Assembly (NCBI RefSeq): GCF_028656935.1
Contig: NZ_JAMDGZ010000019.1
Coordinates: 1-64,000 of the forward strand
Reading direction: 5' to 3'
From: Pseudomonas rubra
GTDB lineage: Bacteria > Pseudomonadota > Gammaproteobacteria > Pseudomonadales > Pseudomonadaceae
DNA: 64,000 nucleotides
A program made the position numbers and the translations under genes. This document shows, one piece after another, positions 17,519-27,482 of this stretch. Numbering within the stretch: position 1 is the first letter of the stretch; each line of letters starts with the position of its first letter. The notes beneath the pieces are model-generated. The model ran no database searches, had not been told where the DNA came from, and saw nothing but the letters and a program-made list of their open reading frames with translations.

Positions 17519-19206
17519 TCAGCGCGGGCTGAGCACTTGCGCGGCGCCCACGCCGCGAGGGTCGCTCGCGGCTTCCAGGGTCTGCCCGGCCTTGTCCCAG
17601 TACAGCACTTGCTGATTGCCGTAGGTCCGCCCCAGGTCCTTGAGCTGGTAGCCGCGCGCTTGCAGCTCGCGCTGTTGCCCGGCACTGAAAGCCCCCGGTT
17701 CGTGTTCGACCACATCGGGCAGGTACTGGTGGTGATAGCGCGGTACGGCCGGCCAGTCGGTAACCGGCTTGCCTTCGAGAAAGCCCATCACCGACAACAG
17801 CACCATGCTCGGAATACGGCTGCCGCCCGGTGTGCCGAAGGCGGCGAACTGGGTCGGGCTTTCGATGAAGCTGGGGCTCATGCTCGACAGCGGGCGCTTG
17901 CCGGCAGCCACGGCGTTGGCCTGGCTGCCGGCCAGGCCATAACTGTTGCTGCCACGTGGGTCGGCGGCAAAGTCATCCATTTCGTTGTTCAGCACCACAC
18001 CGGTGCCCGGCGCGCTGAAGGCAGCGCCGAACGGCAGGTTGACCGACAGCGTCGCTGCCACGGCATTGCCGTCGGCGTCGATCACCGCAAAGTGAGTAGT
18101 GTGATCGCCTTCGCGCCAGGCCGAGGCAGGCGGCAGGCTGCTGCTGGGGGTTGCCTGGTGCACGTCGATGCTGTTGGCCAGGGCGGTCAGGTAATTTCGC
18201 GCAAGCAACTGTGGAATCGGGTTGACCACGTAATCCGGATCGCCAAGCAAGCCTCGGTCGCGGTAGGCGCGGCGCAATACTTCCAGCACGTAATGGCTGC
18301 GCTGCACAGGTTCGGCACTTTGCCAGGGCAGGCGTTGCAGCATCGCCAGGCTCTGGGCCAGGGCTACGCCACCGGCCGAGGGCGGCGGGGCGCTGATCAG
18401 CTCACGCTGGCCGGCCAGTTGGTAGCGCAGTGGCTCGCGTTTGGCGGTGCGGTAGTTGGCCAGGTCATCCAGGCTCCAGATGCCACCTGCAGTCTGTACG
18501 CCCTGAACCATGGCCTGGGCGGTAGGGCCGCTATAAAAGCCTTCACGGCCTCCGCTGGCGATGCGCTCAAGGGTAACGGCCAGTTGCGGTTGGCGGATTT
18601 GCGCGCCAAGGGCCGGTACTTCACCGTTGATAAGGAACAGCCGGGCGCTTTCCGGATCGTCGCGCAGCGCGCTCAAGCGCATTTGCGCGCGGTCGCGGTA
18701 AACGCGGTCGACGGCAAAACCCTGATTGGCCAGGCGAATGGCCGGGGCCAGGGTGCTTTTGAGCGGCAGCTTGCCGTAATCGGCGGCAAGATCGGCCAGT
18801 GCTGCCGGTAAGCCGGGAATCGCCGCGGCCAGCGGACCATTGATAGACAAGCCCGGCTGGACCTTGCCGTCCTTGAGGTACATGGTTTCGCTGGCCTTGC
18901 CAGGCGCGCGCTCACGGGCATCGATAAAGGCGTAGCGCGCTGGTGTATCGCCTTCGCGCAACAGGAAGAAACCGCCGCCGCCAAGGCCCGAGCCGTAAGG
19001 CTCGACCACCGCCAGCGCGGCGCTGACAGCAATCGCGGCATCAAAGGCGTTACCGCCCTGTTCGAAGATTTCTTGCGCTGCAGCCGTCGCTTGGGCATGC
19101 GGCGTGGCAATCGCTGCGCGGCCCGGGCCTTGTGCCTGGGCACAGGCTGCCGCTAGCGCCAGGGCGGCACCAAGTACCCGCAGGGCAAACCGGGCGACGA
19201 ACGGCA

Positions 19207-19207
<1 letters not shown>
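17519..19207 (-). CDS. ggt: Gamma-glutamyltranspeptidase, periplasmic
   Basis: A 562-residue Ntn-hydrolase precursor that cleaves glutathione and other gamma-glutamyl compounds and self-processes into two subunits. A signal peptide (FALRVLGAALALAAACAQA) leads the protein. The autoprocessing and nucleophile threonine is in DHTTHFAVIDADGNAVAAT. Other family motifs are PYGSGLGGGGFFLL, SAPPPSAGGVAL and GTPGGSRI. The ATG start overlaps the ferredoxin stop by one base (coordinate 19207), giving translational coupling. Confidence 0.95.
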
Positions 19208-19476
<269 letters not shown>

Positions 19477-19566
19477 TCAGCACCCGGGCATTTGAAAACC
19501 AATGGGCATAATTGTGCCGCATTAGCGCCCGCAGTGCACGCGGGCGCCTTGGTCAAATCACCGATG

Positions 19567-20124
<558 letters not shown>

Positions 20125-20158
20125 CTAAAGGCACTATAGACAGTGAGGCCATTTGTTG

Positions 20159-21760
20159 TCATCTGCCAGCAACCAGGCGCGTGGCCAGGGCATCGCTGAG
20201 CAGCGCACTGAGGCCATACACCGACAATTGCGGGTTGGCGCCGATGCTGGTGGGGAACAGAGAACCGTCGTGAATCGACAGGTTGCCCAGCTGATGATGC
20301 CGGCCCAGGCTGTCGCACACCGCCTGGCGTGGGTCCTCGCCCATGGCGCAGCCGCCCATGACGTGGGCGCTGCCCAGGCGGGTGCGAAACAGCTCGAGGT
20401 TCAGCCCGTCGATCATCTGTCGGGCCTCTGTCAGGTTTTTCACATGGCGGGCATCGCTGTGCACTGGCATGACGCTGTCGGCACCTGCCGCGAACTGGAT
20501 CTCGGCCATGCTCTGGAAGGCCCGGCGTACGCCGTCCCAGGCGTAGGGCGAGACCTGGTAGTCGAGCACCGGTGCGCCATCGCTGCGCAACTGCACCTCG
20601 CCCCCGGCACTGTCCGGGTGAAAACCGTCGCGCAGCAGGGCGAGCATCACGTGGGTATGCGGCAGTTGCTCCATGCGCAGGGCATTTTCCTTGCCGAAAC
20701 TGCCCAGCAGGGTACTGGCCAGCGCCGGGTGCAGGGGCGGCACCTCGAGCTTGTAGCCCATCGGCCCACTGACGCCGTCGCGCCACTGGAAATGGTCGGA
20801 GTAGATCGATTGTGGCGCGCCGTAAAAGGGGTTGACCTGATCCTTGAACAACCCGGCACTGAAGTTGACCAAGTGCAGGAAGGTGCGTTTACCCAGGCGT
20901 TCATGAGGGTCCGGGGCGTCGGAGCGCAGCAGCAGGCCGGGGCTGTTGATGCCGCCGCCGGCAAGGATGTAGTGCCGGGCCTTGACCTTGATTTGCCGGC
21001 CGGTGGGTTCGACGCAGCGCGAGTCCATGGCCACGCAGTGCAGGCCGCTGATCTGCTCGCCGTTATGTTCCAGGCGCTCGGCGCGGGCCAGGTACAGCAG
21101 CTCGCCGCCGTGCTCGAGGGTTGCCGGGATACTGGTGACCAGCATCGACTGCTTGGCGTTGACCGGGCAGCCCATGCCGCAATAACCCAGGTTCCAGCAG
21201 CCGCGCACGTTGCGCGGGATCACCTTCCAGTTGTAGCCCAGCGCTTCGCAGCCACGGCGCAGCGCCTCGTTGTTGGCATTGGGCGGCATGATCCACGGCT
21301 CGATGCCCAGGCGCTGTTCCAGGCGTGCGAACCAGGGCGCCAGTTCGGCGCTGCCCAGGCCCTTGACGCCATGTTCCCTGGCCCAGTGCTCCAGGGTCGG
21401 TTCGGGGGTTCGAAAGCTCGAGGTCCAGTTGATCAGGGTCGTGCCGCCGACCGCACGGCCCTGCAGGATGGTAATGGCGCCATCCTTGCTCATGCGGCCG
21501 ATGCCTTCCTGGTAGAGGCTGGCGTAGGCCTGGTCTTCGAGCATGTGAAAGTCGCTGCTGGTTTTCAGCGGGCCTTCTTCGATCAGCAGCACCTTGAAGC
21601 CGGCAGCACTGAGCAGCTCGGCACTGGTGGCGCCGCCAGCACCGCTGCCGATGATGGCGATGTCGGCGGCAAGGTGCAGGTCCTGGTCAAGGCGCGAGGC
21701 GTCACGGGTCTTCCAGCCACGGTTGTCAAGGCCGTCGCGGAACAGGTCGGGTACGGGCAT
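20159..21760 (-). CDS. GMC-family FAD alcohol oxidoreductase
   Basis: A 533-residue glucose-methanol-choline family flavoprotein. The FAD-binding fold starts with IIGSGAGGA (36-44) and ends its first strand pair with LLIEEG. Later come GRAVGGTTLINW, a cysteine cluster (RGCWNLGYCGMGCPVNAKQ) and the C-terminal GSAHVMGGCAMG with the expected active-site histidine. It follows a Tat-signal small protein gene by 27 bases and an aldehyde dehydrogenase further up. That order suggests oxidation of an alcohol to an aldehyde and then to an acid. No export signal is visible on the GMC protein itself. Confidence 0.88.
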   Translation of the reverse strand: MPVPDLFRDGLDNRGWKTRDASRLDQDLHLAADIAIIGSGAGGATSAELLSAAGFKVLLIEEGPLKTSSDFHMLEDQAYASLYQEGIGRMSKDGAITILQGRAVGGTTLINWTSSFRTPEPTLEHWAREHGVKGLGSAELAPWFARLEQRLGIEPWIMPPNANNEALRRGCEALGYNWKVIPRNVRGCWNLGYCGMGCPVNAKQSMLVTSIPATLEHGGELLYLARAERLEHNGEQISGLHCVAMDSRCVEPTGRQIKVKARHYILAGGGINSPGLLLRSDAPDPHERLGKRTFLHLVNFSAGLFKDQVNPFYGAPQSIYSDHFQWRDGVSGPMGYKLEVPPLHPALASTLLGSFGKENALRMEQLPHTHVMLALLRDGFHPDSAGGEVQLRSDGAPVLDYQVSPYAWDGVRRAFQSMAEIQFAAGADSVMPVHSDARHVKNLTEARQMIDGLNLELFRTRLGSAHVMGGCAMGEDPRQAVCDSLGRHHQLGNLSIHDGSLFPTSIGANPQLSVYGLSALLSDALATRLVAGR

Positions 21761-21787
21761 CTTCAGCCTCTTGTCGTTATTAGTGGA

Positions 21788-22321
21788 TCAGACCTTGGGT
21801 GGCCCTGGGTAGCCGCAGTGGGCCCAGGCGTCGGGCAGTTCGTACCAGGCCATGTGCAACAGTTGCAGGAGCGAGGCGTGGCCCATGCGTAGCAGGTTCA
21901 GCGAACTGTCCTGCCAGCGTTGCAGAAAGGCTTCGATCTGCGCGCTGCTGGCGCTGTCCCAACTGCCCCAGATACCCGTCAACGGCCCGCGGGTGACCGC
22001 CATCGCGAGTACGTCGAACAGTTGGTGGGTCAGCTTGAGCATGGCCGGTGACAGCGCCGTGAGCTTGTTGTCCAGCCTGAGCAGCAAGGCGTCGCGCTTG
22101 TCGGCCGCCTGGGTGCCGGCCAGCACAACCGGGATCAACGCCTGAAGAATCAGCAGGTCGTTGGCGCGCAAGCAGATGAAGCCGCTGGCCGGCGTTTGCA
22201 CCGAGCAGCCGCTGAGACTGGCGCCCAGCCCGGCAGTGGCGAGCAAGGCGCTGGCGCCGAGGCTGAACTTGAGCAGCCCGCGCCGGCTCAGCGCGGGGTG
22301 TACAGGCAGGCTTGTAGTCAT
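21788..22321 (-). CDS. Tat-signal small subunit-like protein (possible lipoprotein)
   Basis: A 177-residue protein with a twin-arginine signal (SRRGLLKFSLG, 12-22), a hydrophobic stretch, and LSGC near residue 39, which fits a lipobox. The rest is helical and resembles the gluconate-2-dehydrogenase subunit-3 type of partner for GMC enzymes, though weakly. Gene position between the aldehyde dehydrogenase and the GMC oxidoreductase supports a role as partner or Tat carrier of the GMC protein; this is inference. Confidence 0.7.
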   Translation of the reverse strand: MTTSLPVHPALSRRGLLKFSLGASALLATAGLGASLSGCSVQTPASGFICLRANDLLILQALIPVVLAGTQAADKRDALLLRLDNKLTALSPAMLKLTHQLFDVLAMAVTRGPLTGIWGSWDSASSAQIEAFLQRWQDSSLNLLRMGHASLLQLLHMAWYELPDAWAHCGYPGPPKV

Positions 22322-22346
22322 TGTTATCAGGCCCGTGGGTGGTTTT

Positions 22347-23780
22347 TCAGCGAATGAACAGTTTGTACACCAGCTTGAGCAACGACTTGCCGTAGGGCGG
22401 GTAGATCAGGCGCGCGGCATTCAAGCGCTGCTTGGCGAACACCGCCTTGGCCTTGCTGAAGGTCAGGAAGCCTTCATGGCCGTGGTAATGGCCCATGCCC
22501 GAGGGGCCGATACCGCCGAACGGCAGATCGTCCTGGGCGACATGCAGCAGGGTGTCGTTGAGGCACACACCGCCAGAGTGGGTGTGTTCAAGCACGTGCT
22601 GCTGCTCGTTACGCTCGTAGCCAAAGTAGTAAAGGGCCAGCGGGCGCGGGCGCTGATTGATGTAGGCCAGCGCCTGGTCGAGGGAGTCGTAGGGCACCAA
22701 CGGCAGTAGCGGGCCAAAGATCTCATCCTGCATCACGCGCATGTCGTCGCTGACCTTGAGCAACAAGTGCGGTGGTAGGCGCCGTCCCTGACGCGGCTCT
22801 TGCGGATACAGGTCAATGATTTCGGCGCCCTTGTTGCGGGCATCGTCGAGGTAGCTTTGCAGCCGGGCCAGGTGGCGCGGGTTGATGATGGCGCTGTAGT
22901 CCGGGTTGTCGGCCAGGGTCGGATAAAAGCGTCGGACCACGTTTTGGTAGGCTTTGGCGAAGTCATCCAGGCGCTCGCGCGGCACCAGCACGTAGTCAGG
23001 CGCTACGCAGGTCTGGCCGGCATTGAGGGTCTTGCCGAAGGCGATGCGTTCGGCCGCGTCGGCCAGTGGCACGCTGGCAGAGACGATCGCCGGAGACTTG
23101 CCGCCCAGTTCCAGGGTCACCGGGGTCAGGTTTTCTGCCGCGGCCAGCATCACCTGGCGGCCGACGCTGGTGGCCCCGGTGAACAGGAGGTGATCGAACG
23201 GTAGGCGCGAGAAGGCCTGGGCAACGTCAGCTTCGCCCAGTACCACGCTGACCAGATCCTCTGGGAAGACCTGGTCGAGCAATTGCTTGAGCAACTGGCC
23301 GGTGGCTGGTGTGGCTTCACTGAGCTTGAGCATCACCCGGTTGCCCGCGGCCAGAGCACAGGTCAGCGGACCAATGGCGAGAAATAGCGGGTAGTTCCAC
23401 GGCACGATGATGCCGACCACCCCCAGCGGTTGGTATTGCACCTGCGCGCTAGCCGGCTGGAAGGCCAGGCCGACCGTGCGTTTCGAGGCTTTCATCCACT
23501 GCTTGAGGTGCTTTTCGGCATGGCGCAGGCCTTGAATGCTCGGCATCAGCTCAGCCAGCAAGGTTTCGTCGGCGCTGCGCCCGCTGAAGTCCTCGTTGAT
23601 GGCGGCGATCAACCCCTGCTGCTGGGCGAGCAGCGCGCTGCGCAAGCTCTTGAGCCATTGCAGGCGTTGCGCGGCCACCGGCATCGGGTTACCGGCAAAA
23701 GCCTGACGCTGGCGGGCAAACAGCCCATTGAGGTCGTCGAATTCAGTAAGCGGCAAGGGGTGGGTAGCGTCGGCGAGCAT
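22347..23780 (-). CDS. calB: Coniferyl-aldehyde-type NAD(P) aldehyde dehydrogenase
   Basis: A 477-residue aldehyde dehydrogenase of the coniferyl aldehyde dehydrogenase (CalB) branch. VTLELGGKSP carries the general base and NAGQTCVAPDYV the catalytic cysteine. PWNYPLFLAIGPL and FTGATSVGRQVM line the cofactor site. The C-terminus HGHEGFLTFSKAKAVF is typical of this branch. The ATG at 23780 has GAGGAA 6 bases upstream. It heads a three-gene operon with the Tat protein and GMC oxidoreductase, and diverges from the TetR gene, which probably controls it. The real aldehyde may be aliphatic rather than coniferyl. Confidence 0.85.
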   Translation of the reverse strand: MLADATHPLPLTEFDDLNGLFARQRQAFAGNPMPVAAQRLQWLKSLRSALLAQQQGLIAAINEDFSGRSADETLLAELMPSIQGLRHAEKHLKQWMKASKRTVGLAFQPASAQVQYQPLGVVGIIVPWNYPLFLAIGPLTCALAAGNRVMLKLSEATPATGQLLKQLLDQVFPEDLVSVVLGEADVAQAFSRLPFDHLLFTGATSVGRQVMLAAAENLTPVTLELGGKSPAIVSASVPLADAAERIAFGKTLNAGQTCVAPDYVLVPRERLDDFAKAYQNVVRRFYPTLADNPDYSAIINPRHLARLQSYLDDARNKGAEIIDLYPQEPRQGRRLPPHLLLKVSDDMRVMQDEIFGPLLPLVPYDSLDQALAYINQRPRPLALYYFGYERNEQQHVLEHTHSGGVCLNDTLLHVAQDDLPFGGIGPSGMGHYHGHEGFLTFSKAKAVFAKQRLNAARLIYPPYGKSLLKLVYKLFIR

Positions 23781-23930
23781 GCGAAATTCCTCGGCAAGGC
23801 AGGTTTTATAGAGCATATACTCTAATATCCATCCCGTGCGACTGTTTTTCACAGTACCTGCGGGTACATAGCGGTGTGGATACACCGTAATATGGACCCA
23901 TTCATTCAAGCTCAAAACCTGGAGCTGATC

Positions 23931-24596
23931 ATGGCCCCGCGTATCAAGACCCGCGAGCGCATCGTGCAGAACAGCCTTGAGCTGTTCAACCAGCAAGGCG
24001 AGCGCAGTGTCAGTACCAACCACATTGCTGCGCACATGGAGATATCGCCCGGCAACCTGTACTACCACTTCGCTAACAAGCAGGAAATCATCGCCGTGCT
24101 CTTCACCCAGTATGAAGAACTGGTGGAAAGCTTCCTGCGCCCGCCCCATGGCCGCCTGGCTACGGTCGAGGACAAGCGTTTCTACCTCAAGGCCCTGCTG
24201 GCGGCGATGTGGAACTACCGCTTTTTGCACCGTGACCTTGAGCACCTGCTCGACAGCGACAAGGAACTGGCCGCCCGCTACCGGCGCTTTTCCCAGCGCT
24301 GCCTGCTGCAAGGCCAGGCGATCTACCGTGGCTTTGTCGAGGCCGATATTGTTGAAATGGACGAGGTGCAGATCGAGTCGTTGACCCTTAATGCCTGGAT
24401 CGTGCTGACCTCATGGGTTCGTTTTCTCTGCACCACTCGCGAAAATTCCGCGCACTTGAGTGAAGAAGCCTTCAAGCGCGGTGTCTATCAGGTATTGGTG
24501 CTGGAGCTCGGTTTCGTCACCGCCAAGGCCCGCCCTGCGGTGGATGCCTTGTGCCAGGAGTTCTACGTTTCGCTTAACCAGGCACTGGAGCAATAA
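23931..24596 (+). CDS. TetR-family transcription regulator
   Basis: A 221-residue repressor. The helix-turn-helix is at about residues 8-55 (RERIVQNSLELFNQQGERSV, HIAAHMEISPGNLYYHFANK). The C-terminal ligand domain is all helical. The ATG at 23931 has GGAG 6 bases upstream; in-frame codons before it would add a tail not typical of the family. It is divergent from the aldehyde dehydrogenase operon across about 150 bases, so it likely senses the substrate alcohol or aldehyde of that operon. Confidence 0.9.
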   Translation: MAPRIKTRERIVQNSLELFNQQGERSVSTNHIAAHMEISPGNLYYHFANKQEIIAVLFTQYEELVESFLRPPHGRLATVEDKRFYLKALLAAMWNYRFLHRDLEHLLDSDKELAARYRRFSQRCLLQGQAIYRGFVEADIVEMDEVQIESLTLNAWIVLTSWVRFLCTTRENSAHLSEEAFKRGVYQVLVLELGFVTAKARPAVDALCQEFYVSLNQALEQ

Positions 24597-24634
24597 GGCC
24601 CGGGCCTCACCGTTCAATCGTTCAGGAGACTGTC

Positions 24635-25489
24635 ATGCCCCTCGCGCAACTGATCACCGCCCAACAATTGGCCGAACGCCTGGAGGCGCCCAAGCAGGTG
24701 ATTCTCGATTGCCGCTTTGCCCTGGAAGACGTCGATTATGGTCAGCGCAGCTACGCTGAGGGGCACATCGCCGGCGCGCATTTTGCCGACCTGGAGCGTG
24801 ACCTGAGTGGGCCGATCATCAAGGGTGTGACCGGGCGTCATCCGTTGCCGGCCCCGGAGCAACTGGTCGAGCGGTTGCGGGCCTGGGGTATCGACAACGA
24901 CAGTGAGATTGTCCTGTACGACGATGGCCCGGGCGCCTTCGCGGCCCGGGCCTGGTGGCTGCTGGCCTGGCTGGGCAAACGCACGGGCGTAGCGATCCTT
25001 GATGGCGGCCTAAAGGCCTGGCACGCGGCCGGGCTGCCGCTGAGCCTAGATCCGCCTGCTAAACGCGAAGGCAGTTTCAGTGGTGAGCCGGATGACAGTC
25101 TGGTGCTGGATGCCGTCCAGTTGGGCGAGCGCCTGGGCAAGCCCGAGCTGACCTTGATCGACGCCCGTGGCCTGCCGCGTTTTCGTGGCGAGGTCGAGCC
25201 GATCGACCCGGTGGCCGGGCATATCCCCGGCGCGCAATGGGCGGCATTTACCGACAATCTGGGTGCCGATGGGCGGTTTTTGTCGACTGAGCAGCTTAAG
25301 CAGCGTTTTGCCGAAAAACTCGGCCAGCGTTCGCCAGAGCACCTGGTAGCGTATTGCGGTTCCGGTGTGACGGCCTGCCATAACCTGTTTGCCCTGGCGC
25401 TGGCGGGTTATCCCTTGGGCAAGCTGTATGCGGGGTCGTGGAGTGAGTGGATTACCGACCCCACGCGGAAGGTGGCCACGGGCGACTGA
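24635..25489 (+). CDS. sseA: Two-domain rhodanese, thiosulfate/3-mercaptopyruvate sulfurtransferase
   Basis: A 284-residue protein with two rhodanese domains (about 5-125 and 150-280). Only the second has the active cysteine, C241 in CGSGVTA. That loop sequence is the type found in 3-mercaptopyruvate sulfurtransferases rather than thiosulfate-specific ones. It lies 38 bases after the TetR gene on the same strand with AGGAG before its ATG. It could be cotranscribed with the regulator but has no evident link to alcohol oxidation. Confidence 0.88.
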   Translation: MPLAQLITAQQLAERLEAPKQVILDCRFALEDVDYGQRSYAEGHIAGAHFADLERDLSGPIIKGVTGRHPLPAPEQLVERLRAWGIDNDSEIVLYDDGPGAFAARAWWLLAWLGKRTGVAILDGGLKAWHAAGLPLSLDPPAKREGSFSGEPDDSLVLDAVQLGERLGKPELTLIDARGLPRFRGEVEPIDPVAGHIPGAQWAAFTDNLGADGRFLSTEQLKQRFAEKLGQRSPEHLVAYCGSGVTACHNLFALALAGYPLGKLYAGSWSEWITDPTRKVATGD

Positions 25490-25510
25490 GAAGCATCGCT
25501 GGGTCTCCTC

Positions 25511-25694
25511 TGTAGGAGCGGGCTTGCCCCGCGATGAGCATAGGTATCTACACATCTTGCGATTGCGTGATGACGGTGAGGTGTGGGGTTTGAGATGAGG
25601 TGAGGGCCAGTAGGTGTACGCCGTTAGGGTTGTGGCGTCCTTGAGATTGAGCGCCGCCCGCGCGGCGCATCGCGGGGCAAGGCCCGCTCCCACA
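25511..25694. repeat. Two opposed REP copies enclosing spacer DNA
   Basis: A REP copy at 25511-25536 (TGTAGGAGCGGGCTTGCCCC onward) and an inverted copy at 25667-25694 lie about 130 bases apart. The second carries an extra G (GGCAAGGCCCGC). Part of this interval overlaps the long palindromic element described separately. Confidence 0.75.
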
Positions 25695-25810
25695 TTTGTT
25701 GCAACGTGCCATGGCCTGTTAGAGCGGCGTCGTCAGTCTTGGTGCGTGGCGAGAGCGTGGGTCAGGGCCACAAACCGGCGGAGCAATCGCGAGATGTGTA
25801 GATACCTATG
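25539..25810. repeat. 272-base element with 28-base terminal inverted repeats
   Basis: The ends 25539-25566 (CATAGGTATCTACACATCTT...) and 25783-25810 are reverse complements with a single mismatch. The interior is non-coding, holding one REP copy. The gene-free stretch 25490-25823 consists almost entirely of this element and the flanking REP. It has the shape of a miniature inverted-repeat element; I see no clear target-site duplication. Short open frames in it run through the repeat ends and are not credible genes. Confidence 0.7.
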
Positions 25811-25823
25811 CCGCGATGAGGCC

Positions 25824-26816
25824 CTAAAAGTCAGCCAACCACTGCGGAATCCGCCGCTCCAGGTAATACCCCGGATTGCGCACACTGCCATCGACAAACC
25901 CCACATGCCCACCGCGTGTGTGCAGTTCGAAGGTGGTCTGCGCCGCCAGCTCATTGGCTGCCGGCAGGCTGTGGGCAAACACGAACGGGTCGTCGCTGGA
26001 GTGGATGATCAGCGTCGGTGTGCGGTTCTCGCCGAGAAAGTACCGGCTTGATGCCCGCCGGTAGTAATCCTTGGCGTCGGCGAAGCCATTGAGTGGCGCC
26101 GTCACCCGGCCATCGAAATCCCAGAACGTGCGCATGTTCTCCAATGGCCCGAGCCGCTCCAGCGCGGCAAGGCCCTCGTCATGGCCGTGGTGCCGGAAGT
26201 GGCGCTGCTTGTCTTTCACATAGGCGAGCATGGCGCGCATGAAGTGCGCCTGGTACACCCGGGAAAACCCAAGGCCGATGCGGTCGGCACAATGGTCCAG
26301 GCGAAACGGCACCGAGACCGCCACGGCCGCCTGCAACTGGCTGGCCGAACCTGCTTCGCCCAGATGCTTGAGCAGCACATTGCCGCCCAGCGAGTAACCC
26401 ACAGCGTACAACGGTGCTTGTGGGCGCTGCGCGCGCAGGTGGTCGATGGTTTCGGCCAGGTCTTCGCTGGCGCCGGAATGGTAGCTGCGTGGCAGCAGGT
26501 TGGGCTCGCCCGAGCAACCACGCCAGTTCAGCGCCACGCTGCTCCAGCCGCGGTTGGCCAGGGCCTGTTGCAAGCCGACAACATAGGGTGAGCTGGAGGA
26601 GCCGGTGAGCCCGTGCAGCACCAGCACAACCGGCGTTGTTGCTTCGTGGGGGCCGTGCCAGTCGAGGTCGAGAAAATCGCCATCGGCCAGCCACAGCCGT
26701 TCGCGCTGACGGCTCAAGGCCGCCGACTTGCGCCACAAAGGCCCCCACAGCGTCTGCATATGCGGGTTGCCCAGCCCCAAGGCGGGTTTGAAGGGGCTGG
26801 ACGGGGCAGATGACAT
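25824..26816 (-). CDS. YheT-family alpha/beta hydrolase
   Basis: A 330-residue alpha/beta hydrolase of the YheT/ABHD-type family, probably a carboxylesterase of unknown substrate. The N-terminal signature FKPALGLGNPHMQTLWGPL is typical. The nucleophile elbow is VGYSLGGNVLL and the oxyanion region VLVLHGLTGSSSSPYV. The acid and histidine lie in IIHSSDDPFVF and RGGHVGFVDG. I chose ATG 26816; a TTG further up (26843) lies inside the rsmD terminator. Confidence 0.88.
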   Translation of the reverse strand: MSSAPSSPFKPALGLGNPHMQTLWGPLWRKSAALSRQRERLWLADGDFLDLDWHGPHEATTPVVLVLHGLTGSSSSPYVVGLQQALANRGWSSVALNWRGCSGEPNLLPRSYHSGASEDLAETIDHLRAQRPQAPLYAVGYSLGGNVLLKHLGEAGSASQLQAAVAVSVPFRLDHCADRIGLGFSRVYQAHFMRAMLAYVKDKQRHFRHHGHDEGLAALERLGPLENMRTFWDFDGRVTAPLNGFADAKDYYRRASSRYFLGENRTPTLIIHSSDDPFVFAHSLPAANELAAQTTFELHTRGGHVGFVDGSVRNPGYYLERRIPQWLADF

Positions 26817-26831
26817 CGCAGGTATCTCGGT

Positions 26832-26880
26832 AAAAAAGTGCAACGGTTGCGTTGAAGTGTAATGCCCGTTGCACTTTTTT
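26832..26880 (-). terminator. Rho-independent terminator of rsmD
   Basis: A 15-base inverted repeat (26832-26846 and 26866-26880) includes GTGCAACGG with A/T runs at both ends, so it works as a terminator on the minus strand just after the rsmD stop. It lies immediately upstream of the hydrolase gene, which therefore probably has a separate promoter or depends on read-through. Confidence 0.85.
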
Positions 26881-26888
26881 GCTGCGAG

Positions 26889-27482
26889 TTAGCCGCGCTG
26901 CCAGAGGGCGTAGTACACCTGGCCGGCCTTTTTCTCCCGGTGCAGGCGCCAGTTGCTCGGCAGTTGCAGGGTTGAGGGTGGGGTTTCGCTTTCGGTGTAG
27001 ATCCAGGCGTTTTCGGCTAGCCACTGGCGCTCTTCGAGGAGTGCGCAGGTGCTGGTCAGTAGGTCCTGGTTGAACGGCGGGTCGAGGAACACCAGGTCGA
27101 AGGCCAGCTTCGGCTCGCCTTGCAGGTAGCGCTGGGCGTCGGTCTGGATCACCTGGCCGCGGGGGCAGCGCAGGGCTTCCAGGTTCTGCCGCAGGCTGGC
27201 GATGGCCGCCGGGTTGCTGTCCAGGGCCACGGAGTCACCCGCGCCACGGGAAAGCGCTTCGAGGTACAGCGCACCGCTGCCGGTGTAGGCGTCGAGCACC
27301 TTGGCCCCTGCGATGTGTGGCGCAAGCCAGTTGAACAGGGTCTCGCGGACCCGGTCCGGGGTCGGACGCAGGCCTGGTGCGTCAGGGAAGCTCAGGCGAC
27401 GGCTGCGCCATTCGCCGGCGATGATGCGCAGTTGGCCCTGGCCGTGGTGCGGCTTGGCCGGTTTTGCGGATGGACTGGCCAT
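26889..27482 (-). CDS. rsmD: 16S rRNA (guanine-966-N2)-methyltransferase
   Basis: RsmD (197 residues) methylates G966 of 16S rRNA during 30S assembly. The N-terminal LRIIAGEWRSRRLSFPD, the SAM motif VLDAYTGSGALYLEALSRGA and the catalytic VFLDPPFNQ are all present. The ATG overlaps the stop of the upstream M16 peptidase gene (TAATG), so it is cotranscribed with the two peptidases. Confidence 0.95.
   Translation of the reverse strand: MASPSAKPAKPHHGQGQLRIIAGEWRSRRLSFPDAPGLRPTPDRVRETLFNWLAPHIAGAKVLDAYTGSGALYLEALSRGAGDSVALDSNPAAIASLRQNLEALRCPRGQVIQTDAQRYLQGEPKLAFDLVFLDPPFNQDLLTSTCALLEERQWLAENAWIYTESETPPSTLQLPSNWRLHREKKAGQVYYALWQRG

Noticed and set aside
25389-25598. Small frames containing RYLHI-like translations near 25540 and 25800
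   Set aside because: They are translations of the inverted ends of the 272-base repeat element, in both orientations, not genes.
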